Shown: piece by piece, positions 15,492 through 20,405 of the stretch
Position numbering within the stretch: position 1 is the first letter of the stretch
Layout of the letters: each line of letters opens with the position of its first letter
IMG/VR virus record: IMGVR_UViG_3300009332_000028
Coordinates: 1 to 23,013 of that record
DNA: 23,013 nucleotides
Source of the DNA: a virus
Strand: one strand, 5' to 3'
Position numbers and translations under genes: made by a program
The notes under the pieces: model-generated
Seen by the model: the letters and a program-made list of their open reading frames with translations, nothing else
Told to the model about the DNA's origin: nothing
Database searches by the model: none

Positions 15492-15581
15492 ATGCCAGAA
15501 CTACTAATATACAGTTTACTCATTTGGCAAATAATATTAGGAATTTGGTTACTCTTAAAAAAGTTACAGGAGATACAATAA
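15492..15581 (+). CDS. 29-residue single-pass membrane peptide upstream of actin-like gene
   Basis: The frame ATG 15492 to TAA 15579-15581 encodes 29 residues that are almost all one hydrophobic helix, YSLLIWQIILGIWLLLKKL, with a basic end. Its stop overlaps the actin-like start as TAATG, so the two are probably coupled. The best evidence that it is real is similarity to the membrane segment of the gene at 16735, on the other side of the actin-like gene: about 13 of 22 positions are identical, including YS, WQ and LGI. The ribosome site is poor (AGGA about 14 bases upstream), so it may depend on translation of the preceding gene. The role is unknown; a membrane anchor or small holin-like peptide is possible. 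Confidence 0.6.
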   Translation: MPELLIYSLLIWQIILGIWLLLKKLQEIQ

Positions 15582-16603
15582 TGGCAAAAGGTCTTGACTG
15601 TGGTACAAGTTACTACATAGCAGCTACAGAAGATACATTAAAGAAACAAAGAAATGTATTCTTAACTGTTGATGGTGATGCTCAACAAGTAAAAAGAATG
15701 TTGAAAAGACAAAAGATTCCATTTGTGGAAAAAGCAGGTAAAGTTCATATCGTTGGACAACATGCTTTTAACTACGCACAGATATTTCAGTCTGCTAAAT
15801 TGAGACGTCCAATGAAATCTGGATTATTGAATCCAGACGAGAGAGATTCATTGCCAATTCTCAACGCAATCATCGGTGAATTACTCGGAAAGGCAGAAAA
15901 AGACGAAATATGCGTATATTGTGTTCCAGCAAAGCCTATTGATCAGAATCGAAGAGTTGATTATCATGAAGATGTATTGAAAACAATTATCGAGGGGTAT
16001 GGGTATAAAGCAAAAAAGATTGAGGAGGGTGTAGCTTTGGCATATGATTCACTACTTGATAATAATTTAACTGGAATTGCAATCTCAATGGGAGCTGGAC
16101 TCTGCAATATTTGTGTGATGTACGCTGGAATTACAGCAGTATCGTTTTCAGTAACGCGCGGTGGAGATTGGGTGGACACTAATGTTAGTATGGACACAGG
16201 TGTTCCAATTGCAAAAGTTCAAAACATAAAAGAAACTTCAAATTTATTAGACTTGAAAGCGTCAGCGATAAACGATATTTACCAGGAAGAATCAGACGAG
16301 TATAATGTATTACACGCAATACGGAGTTATTATTCAGCGCTTATTAATTATTTGTTTGTAAATTTAGTTAATCAATTTAATAATACTAAGAATGTTCCTA
16401 ATTTTCAAAGCTCAATACCTATAGTTTTTGGTGGGGGAACTTGTCTTGTTAAAGGTTTTTTAGATATAGTAAATGAACAATTTGATCAGGAAAATTTCCC
16501 TATTCCAGTTTCTAATATTATACTTGTTAATGACGCTCATTATGCAGTTGCCCGTGGATGTCTTAATGAAGCACTGTTAATTCAGGAAGAATTTAGTGAA
16601 TAA
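15581..16603 (+). CDS. Actin-like ATPase (ParM/MreB/Hsp70 fold)
   Basis: 340 residues from the ATG at 15581, chosen over the in-frame ATG at 15524 because AGGAG lies 11 bases before it and homology to the fold starts here. Phosphate-1 loop is GLDCGTSYY (4-12). The connecting helix is EEGVALAYDSLLD (148-160, E149 at the usual catalytic Glu). The phosphate-2 region is ISMGAGLCNI (168-177), where the usual Asp of DxGxG is Ser169. The adenosine motif is VFGGGTCLVKGF (282-293). The length and motif order fit a filament-forming actin homologue rather than a kinase. Known phage actins act in DNA positioning; this one lies inside a head-gene cluster, flanked by related membrane proteins. The fold call is strong; polymerisation and role are inferred. 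Confidence 0.85.
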   Translation: MAKGLDCGTSYYIAATEDTLKKQRNVFLTVDGDAQQVKRMLKRQKIPFVEKAGKVHIVGQHAFNYAQIFQSAKLRRPMKSGLLNPDERDSLPILNAIIGELLGKAEKDEICVYCVPAKPIDQNRRVDYHEDVLKTIIEGYGYKAKKIEEGVALAYDSLLDNNLTGIAISMGAGLCNICVMYAGITAVSFSVTRGGDWVDTNVSMDTGVPIAKVQNIKETSNLLDLKASAINDIYQEESDEYNVLHAIRSYYSALINYLFVNLVNQFNNTKNVPNFQSSIPIVFGGGTCLVKGFLDIVNEQFDQENFPIPVSNIILVNDAHYAVARGCLNEALLIQEEFSE

Positions 16604-16733
16604 AATAACTTACCACATATGTAGTATTGAATATCATGTTAATAGACAAAGAAAACAAGAAATTATTGGTTTTCTTGGTTGTAAATTTATTGAATTAAAA
16701 GAATCACAATTGATATCGGAGGAAACAACTTAA
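16596..16733 (+). CDS. Small hypothetical protein overlapping the end of the actin-like gene
   Basis: 45 residues from GTG 16596 to TAA 16731-16733. The start overlaps the actin-like stop by 8 bases and has AGGAAG about 7 bases upstream, the arrangement expected for a coupled gene. The protein begins with a Cys/His-containing segment (ITYHICSIEYHV) and ends acidic; no family is recognised. Without it there would be a 131-base gap in an otherwise gapless operon. It is short enough to be chance, so confidence is moderate. Confidence 0.45.
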   Translation: MNKITYHICSIEYHVNRQRKQEIIGFLGCKFIELKESQLISEETT

Positions 16734-16734
16734 A

Positions 16735-17043
16735 ATGAATCCTCATTTACATCATTTAGAACACTTAATACTTTACAGTTTAGTATTATGGCAAGCTGTA
16801 TTGGGTATCAAAATATTATTAAAATATTTATCAAAGAAAGAGACTAAAGATATATCATTTCAACAAACTTCATTAATGGCTAATGAAGTTAGAGAAATTG
16901 AAGATACTAGAAAAGTAATTGAAACCGATTTTAGCAGAGATATATTTGTCGGAAAAGCAGATTCGGAAAATGTAGAATCTGATGAAGTTGTTAAAGGCGA
17001 AGTTAAAACACAGAAAGACAAGCTTAGGAGAATTTTAAAATGA
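16735..17043 (+). CDS. Single-pass membrane protein downstream of actin-like gene
   Basis: 102 residues. The N-terminal hydrophobic segment (LILYSLVLWQAVLGIKILL, about 10-28) is related to the 29-residue peptide upstream of the actin-like gene. After it comes a hydrophilic, probably cytoplasmic tail of about 70 residues rich in Glu and Lys (KETKDIS..., EVREIEDTRKVIETDF). GGAGG lies 12 bases before the ATG. The stop overlaps the next leader gene as ATGA. Bracketing of the actin-like gene by two related anchors suggests a membrane attachment for it. That is inference from gene order, with no direct binding motif seen. Confidence 0.7.
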   Translation: MNPHLHHLEHLILYSLVLWQAVLGIKILLKYLSKKETKDISFQQTSLMANEVREIEDTRKVIETDFSRDIFVGKADSENVESDEVVKGEVKTQKDKLRRILK

Positions 17044-17312
17044 AAATAACAAAATCAAAACTCAAAGAAATCATTAGAGAAGAAATTCAAAAGTTGAATG
17101 AAGCTGAACGATATGTAGATAGTAAAGCCAAACCTCTAGAAGTAGGTGGGTGGTATATATTTACGTTAGGAAAGAGGGATAATGTAAGAGTAATGAAGGT
17201 AGAAAAGAAAGGAGTTACTATCTTTAGTCAAAAGGATTTAACAAGATTATTTATTCCAGCAACGACCTGGAAAAGGAAACATTTTGGAGGGTATTTTACT
17301 AGGAGCAAATAA
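17040..17312 (+). CDS. Leader-bearing small basic protein 5
   Basis: 90 residues. The leader has the longer form: MKITKSKLKEIIREEI then QKLNE. The payload after LNE (AERYVDSKAKPLEVGGWYIF...) is basic and strand-rich, with VGGWYIFTLG and RVMKVEKKGVTIF suggesting a small SH3-like or OB-like barrel; it ends KRKHFGGYFTRSK. It could bind nucleic acid, but no family is recognised. The start overlaps the upstream stop (ATGA), and AGGAG lies about 12 bases before it. The first 44 bases are nearly identical to the copy at 17314. Confidence 0.75.
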   Translation: MKITKSKLKEIIREEIQKLNEAERYVDSKAKPLEVGGWYIFTLGKRDNVRVMKVEKKGVTIFSQKDLTRLFIPATTWKRKHFGGYFTRSK

Positions 17313-17357
17313 AATAAAAATAACAAAATCAAAACTCAAAGAAATCATTAGAGAAGA
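17040..17357 (+). repeat. Duplicated leader-coding segment (17040-17083 and 17314-17357)
   Basis: Two 44-base segments that differ at one position, 43/44 identical. The single difference is the third base of the start codon (ATG in the first copy, ATA in the second). The interval between them is the payload of the first gene. This indicates recent duplication of the leader rather than convergence. Confidence 0.85.
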
Positions 17358-17571
17358 GCTCAGCGAAGTTGAATATGCTCATCCACATAACGATAAAGAA
17401 TTTACGGCGCTTTTAGTAAAATGTGATGATATGAGTAAGGCATTAAAAAAATATCTAAAAACTCCAGGAATGGTTCAGGATAAGCAATGGAAAAAAACAG
17501 GAGCAGATGTGTTAAAAGCATATAATAAATATGATATGATAATGAAACGGTTATATAATGAAAAACTGTAG
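17284..17571 (+). CDS. Leader-bearing small protein 6 with lost ATG start
   Basis: By comparison with every other copy the leader should start at 17314, with AGGAG 8-9 bases upstream, but the codon there is ATA. From there it reads IKITKSKLKEIIREELSEVE, then the payload YAHPHNDKEFTALLVKCDD and a lysine-rich helix. An in-frame TTG at 17284, with AAGGAAA upstream, would add ten residues (MEGILLGANK) before the leader and overlap the previous gene by 29 bases. Either TTG is used, or ATA initiates weakly, or the gene is decaying. The coding frame is otherwise intact. The leader's end, SEVE, is a weaker match to (I/L)xE than in the other copies. Confidence 0.65.
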   Translation: MEGILLGANKIKITKSKLKEIIREELSEVEYAHPHNDKEFTALLVKCDDMSKALKKYLKTPGMVQDKQWKKTGADVLKAYNKYDMIMKRLYNEKL

Positions 17572-17583
17572 GAGAATATAACA

Positions 17584-18123
17584 ATGAAAAGAGTAACAGT
17601 TAAAGAAATTAGGAGATTTATGAAAACGCTAGAAGAAAATCGATATAGAAAGCTTGTTATAGCGGACGCAAGACGGGTTGCTTGGTTTGTTAATAATAGT
17701 ATGTCGGAAGAATATGATTTAATGCCTAATTCATTAAGAAAAAAATGGGAACATGCGAAGTATGGTAAAGAACGATATGTTGCGAGTAAGTACTTAGAAT
17801 CAATTAAAAAAAATGAATCAGTTGTAGGAAAAATTAGAGAAATCATCAGAGAAGAAATTAAAAGATTAAGTGAAGAAAAATTATCAAGTGGGGAATACCA
17901 ACAGCTAGCAAAAGAATTCGCAGCTGAGCATAAACGAACTATTATTGATATAGTTAAGGATATGGGATATATTGATATCCAATCTATGGTACAAGATACT
18001 GTTAGGGCCCTACAATATGATCCTGAGTATAAAGGAAGAGTTAGTGGTGATTGGCTGTATAATGCAATTGAAAAGGAATTAAAAAAACAACCTTGGTTTA
18101 AAAAGTTAGGAGTAAAATTATGA
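17584..18123 (+). CDS. Hypothetical protein with an internal leader-like segment
   Basis: 179 residues. The first 75 residues (MKRVTVKEIRRFMKTLEE...) form a basic helical region. At about 80-97 is VVGKIREIIREEIKRLSEE, which matches the second half of the shared leader and ends in LSE. A third part (GEYQQLAKEFAAEHKRTI...WLYNAIEKELKKQPWFKKLG) is a compact helical domain. This looks like a leader-payload gene to whose front another coding segment was added, or a protein cut at an internal site by gp21. No recognised family. GGAG upstream supports the ATG at 17584; the stop overlaps the next start (ATGA). Confidence 0.65.
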   Translation: MKRVTVKEIRRFMKTLEENRYRKLVIADARRVAWFVNNSMSEEYDLMPNSLRKKWEHAKYGKERYVASKYLESIKKNESVVGKIREIIREEIKRLSEEKLSSGEYQQLAKEFAAEHKRTIIDIVKDMGYIDIQSMVQDTVRALQYDPEYKGRVSGDWLYNAIEKELKKQPWFKKLGVKL

Positions 18124-18305
18124 AATTAACAAAAACAAAACTAAAACAAATCATTCGTGAAGAACTACTGAATGAAAATAAAGGAAAGAGTGAAGCTACT
18201 AAAATAATCAATAAATGGAGGCGCTCATTATTCCCAAAGTTAAATGAAGATGAGATGTGGGAATTCGGTGTAGCTATGAGGGAATTCTTTAAGGAATATA
18301 AATAA
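18120..18305 (+). CDS. Leader-bearing small protein 7
   Basis: 61 residues. Leader MKLTKTKLKQIIREELLNE followed by only 42 payload residues (NKGKSEATKIINKWRRSLF...). The payload is basic then acidic, helical, with aromatic residues, and has no known family. AGGAG about 9-10 bases before the ATG and an ATGA overlap with the upstream stop. One of the smallest complete members of the set. Confidence 0.72.
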   Translation: MKLTKTKLKQIIREELLNENKGKSEATKIINKWRRSLFPKLNEDEMWEFGVAMREFFKEYK

Positions 18306-18306
18306 A

Positions 18307-18585
18307 ATGATTAAACTTAAAGAACTACTCACAGAAGCCTTGGGGACCAGACATCCAAGCGGCCATCCAGGTCAAGTTGGAATCAAAAAGGGAACCAAAG
18401 TAGAATTATTTGATGGGACCATTGCAGTTGTAATCGGAAGACTATTTCCGAGATCAAATGTACTTCAAGGAACAGTGGAAAGGTTAGGAAAGAATAAAGA
18501 TAAAAAAAATATTGATGGAAAGAAAGCCAAAATTGGTGATACAATTCAATTTAGTAAAACATATGTAATGAGGAAATTAAAATGA
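18307..18585 (+). CDS. Small basic beta protein with short leader
   Basis: 92 residues. The N-terminus MIKLKELLTE is a short variant of the leader, ending in LTE just before Ala, and similar in length to the 10-residue T4 internal-protein signal. The payload is basic (many Lys/Arg) and strand-rich: KKGTKVELFDGTIAVVIGRL, then KAKIGDTIQFSKTYVMRKLK, resembling an SH3/KOW-type barrel, possibly nucleic-acid binding. AGGA about 12 bases before the ATG; the previous stop is one base away. Family not identified. Confidence 0.68.
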   Translation: MIKLKELLTEALGTRHPSGHPGQVGIKKGTKVELFDGTIAVVIGRLFPRSNVLQGTVERLGKNKDKKNIDGKKAKIGDTIQFSKTYVMRKLK

Positions 18586-18752
18586 AAATAACAAAAACAA
18601 AACTTAAAGAAATCATAAGAGAAGAAATTCAGAAGTTGAATGAGAGTGTCGATACTTTGTATGTATATGCAACTACATCGAATGACCATAAAAAATTCAA
18701 AAAGTGGTTATCTAAAAGTGAATTTTATGGAGAAGAATTCAGAATCGGTTAG
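18582..18752 (+). CDS. Leader-bearing microprotein 8
   Basis: 56 residues. The leader has the long form (MKITKTKLKEIIREEI then QKLNE) and is followed by just 35 payload residues, SVDTLYVYATTSNDHKKFKK and WLSKSEFYGEEFRIG. The start overlaps the previous stop (ATGA), with GAGG about 11 bases upstream. The payload's strand-then-charged pattern (TLYVYATT) is too short to assign. It could be a complete microprotein or a payload truncated by a stop; no open frame follows that would extend it. Confidence 0.65.
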   Translation: MKITKTKLKEIIREEIQKLNESVDTLYVYATTSNDHKKFKKWLSKSEFYGEEFRIG

Positions 18753-18779
18753 ATATGAAGTGGAATAGGAGCAAATATA

Positions 18780-19090
18780 ATGAAACTAACTAAACACAAT
18801 TAAGAGAACTCATTAGAGAAGAAATTCAAAAGTTGGATGAAGCACCTAAAAGAGATTCACAATATCTATCCAGAAATGCAGAATTTCTAGCAAAAGATAT
18901 GAGACGTGATGATCCAGATTATGCTGAGGTTATGGGGCAGGTTGCAACAAGGCTTAATCAATCATATCCAGATGGTGATGTATCAAAAAAAGAAGTCGTT
19001 GATATCCTAAAAGATTCGAGAATTAAAAGAGAAATGCGAAAAATAAATATGAGCGCACAACAAATCGTTGATGAGTTGTGGAATATTTAA
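18780..19090 (+). pseudogene. Leader-bearing gene 9 with a 1-base frameshift inside the leader
   Basis: AGGAG and ATG at 18780 are in the expected places, but the frame stops after seven codons (TAA 18801-18803). Adding one A to the AAA run at 18792-18794 restores a complete leader, MKLTKTQLRELIREE then IQKLDE, joined to the open frame that runs to 19090. The payload (about 85 residues from the leader's DE: APKRDSQYLSRNAEFLAKDM... to the end) is intact and helical. It could still be made without leader from the TTG at 18833. Causes could be a real mutation, a homopolymer sequencing error, or ribosome slippage. The payload family is unknown. Confidence 0.7.
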
Positions 19091-19123
19091 TATACGTTAC
19101 AAATTAACATAATAGGAGGTTAT

Positions 19124-19345
19124 ATGCCAAAGAAAAAGAAAGATAAGTTTCAGGGACTCTACGTTGAAGTCAAAAATAATAATATAGAATTTGCACTTCG
19201 GCAATTAAAGCAAAAAGTCAAAGATAGTAATTTATTGGTAGAGTTAAGAGAGAAGTCGTATTACACAAAACCATCAGAAAAACGTAGACGAGCTAAAAAT
19301 TTAGCTAAAAGTAGGGCAAAATATAATAAAGAAAATGAAAAATAA
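19124..19345 (+). CDS. rpsU: Ribosomal protein bS21, phage-encoded
   Basis: 73 residues. Shows the whole bS21 pattern: a strand with YVEVKNNNIEFALRQLKQKV, then LLVELREKSYYTKPSEKRRR and a basic tail (AKNLAKSRAKYNKENEK). In bacteria bS21 sits on the 30S platform next to the anti-Shine-Dalgarno end of 16S rRNA and helps initiation. Phage copies of bS21 are known, including from aquatic T4-like phages, and are thought to replace the host protein and steer ribosomes to phage messages. Very strong GGAGG upstream. It is the last gene before the gp22-gp23 transcription unit. It has no targeting leader, so it is expected to act in the infected cytoplasm. Confidence 0.93.
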   Translation: MPKKKKDKFQGLYVEVKNNNIEFALRQLKQKVKDSNLLVELREKSYYTKPSEKRRRAKNLAKSRAKYNKENEK

Positions 19346-19378
19346 ATATATTTTTTAGTGTATTTTTTAAGATAGGTT

Positions 19379-19389
19379 ATATTTATATA
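19379..19389 (+). promoter_or_regulatory. Recurrent intergenic motif ATATTTATATA, copy 4 (putative promoter of gp22-gp23)
   Basis: In the 149-base gap before the scaffold gene. The core ends 106 bases before the gp22 ATG, the longest leader of the six copies, with two stem-loops between. Followed by C rather than T. Confidence 0.5.
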
Positions 19390-19398
19390 CACAACAAT

Positions 19399-19422
19399 AC
19401 TCCGTTCCCACCTTTACGGAGT
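19399..19422 (+). other. Stem-loop at the 5' end of the predicted gp22-gp23 message
   Basis: ACTCCG (19399-19404) pairs with CGGAGT (19417-19422) around a 12-base pyrimidine-rich loop. It stands out as GC-rich in an AT-rich gap and has no T-run, so it is not an intrinsic terminator. It begins about 10 bases after the putative promoter core, so it would be at the very 5' end of the mRNA, where stem-loops often stabilise abundant transcripts. That function is inferred. Confidence 0.5.
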
Positions 19423-19437
19423 CTAATAAATAGAATA

Positions 19438-19458
19438 TTATTATAGTTCTTATAATAA
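19438..19458 (+). other. AT-only hairpin in the gp22 leader
   Basis: TTATTATA (19438-19445) pairs with TATAATAA (19451-19458) around a 5-base loop. All pairs are A-T, so it is weak, and could be chance in such AT-rich sequence. Confidence 0.3.
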
Positions 19459-19494
19459 CTATATTTCCAAATAACAAATATTAGGAGAAGATTA

Positions 19495-20382
19495 ATGGGC
19501 GATCTATTGAAAGAAGCCATTGCTGATGCTAAAGCTGTACGTGAAACTGCTCTAGCGAATGCTAAAATGGCGTTAGAAGAAGCATTTACTCCACATCTCC
19601 AATCGATGCTATCAGCTAAACTTCGTGAAGATGAAGATGAAGAATTCGAAGATGAAGTCCCTGTAGAGGATGAAGAAGAAATCGAAGTTGAAGAGGAAGA
19701 AGTCGAAGATGAAGTTCCTGTAGAAGACGAAGAAGAAATCGAAGTCGAAGAGGAAGAAGACATTGAAGATGAGGAAGAAATTGGAGATCTTGATCTTGAA
19801 GCTATTATCAAAGAACTTGAAGATGAACTCGTTGAAGATGAAGAGTTTGAAGACGAAGCTGAAGAAGAGGAATTTGAAGCTGAAGCTGAAGTTGAAGACG
19901 AAGAAGAGGAATTCGAAGTTGATGAATCTCTTTTTGAGGAAGACGAAGACGAAGAAGAAGCTGAAGAAGAAGCTGAAGAAGTAGCTGAAGCTGAAGAAAT
20001 CGAAGAAATCAAAGCTGAACTCAAAGAGTACAAAGAAGCTGTTCATTTCTTGAAAGATAAACTTCATGAGATTAACATCCTAAATGCTAAACTTCTATTC
20101 ACAAATAAACTGTTTAAGGAATTTGCACTTGACAATAACCAGAAACTTAAAGTCGTAGAAACATTTGATAGAGCACAAACAACTCGCGAAATCAAACTTG
20201 TTTACACTACATTAGCTGAGAGTTTTCAGAGCGGTGATGTTATAGTACGCAAATCGAAAATTAAAGAATCCGCAAGTAGAAAAACTGGATCAACTAAGCC
20301 TTCCAAAGAATCAAAGAAAGTGATTACAGAGGAAGTTGAAGTTGCAGAAAGGTTTAGAAAACTTGCAGGATTAATCAAATAA
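19495..20382 (+). CDS. 22: Prohead core scaffold protein (T4 gp22 family)
   Basis: 295 residues directly before gp23. The N-terminal helix (MGDLLKEAIADAKAVRETAL) is followed by about 130 residues made mostly of Glu and Asp with Val/Ile/Phe, then a helical C-terminal domain (EYKEAVHFLKDKLHEINILN ... VAERFRKLAGLIK). The order (short helical start, acidic low-complexity middle, helical domain with LKEFALDN...KLKVVETF) matches T4-like scaffolds, which form the core around which gp23 assembles and are then degraded by gp21. The acidic region contains a 57-base tandem repeat. AGGAG 8-9 bases upstream. An Ala/Glu-rich coiled-coil segment at about 150-170 is typical of the family. Confidence 0.88.
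   Translation: MGDLLKEAIADAKAVRETALANAKMALEEAFTPHLQSMLSAKLREDEDEEFEDEVPVEDEEEIEVEEEEVEDEVPVEDEEEIEVEEEEDIEDEEEIGDLDLEAIIKELEDELVEDEEFEDEAEEEEFEAEAEVEDEEEEFEVDESLFEEDEDEEEAEEEAEEVAEAEEIEEIKAELKEYKEAVHFLKDKLHEINILNAKLLFTNKLFKEFALDNNQKLKVVETFDRAQTTREIKLVYTTLAESFQSGDVIVRKSKIKESASRKTGSTKPSKESKKVITEEVEVAERFRKLAGLIK
19648..19761 (+). repeat. 57-base tandem repeat in the scaffold acidic region (two units)
   Basis: Units 19648-19704 and 19705-19761 encode 19 residues each (EDEVPVEDEEEIEVEEEEV, and the same ending in D), protein residues 52-70 and 71-89. The few base differences are nearly all silent, showing a duplication that is under protein-level constraint. It adds a charged spacer to the scaffold. 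Confidence 0.9.
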
Positions 20383-20405
20383 CATTTTAACTTAGGAGAA
20401 GTTTA

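Noticed and set aside
15524-15580. Upstream ATG at 15524 as start of the actin-like protein
   Set aside because: The extra 19 residues lie outside the fold, have no ribosome site, and overlap the 29-residue membrane peptide. The ATG at 15581 has AGGAG and starts right before the phosphate-1 loop.
18297-18304. TATAAATA on the + strand, an exact T4 late-promoter consensus
   Set aside because: It is formed by the last codons of the gene ending at 18305 (Tyr-Lys-stop), inside a gapless operon. Chance is likely in such AT-rich DNA, though not excluded.
12064-19090. The repeated N-termini as Sec or lipoprotein signal peptides
   Set aside because: They are amphipathic and highly charged (Lys/Glu/Arg), with no hydrophobic core or lipobox.
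19383-20033. Long open frame on the minus strand, very rich in serine
   Set aside because: It is the mirror of the Glu/Asp codons (GAA/GAT read as TTC/ATC/TCT) in the scaffold gene. It has low complexity and no ribosome site.
19612-20067. Second minus-strand frame rich in phenylalanine, and a + strand Lys-rich frame at 19763-19984
   Set aside because: Both are shadows of the same GAA/GAT-rich scaffold region.
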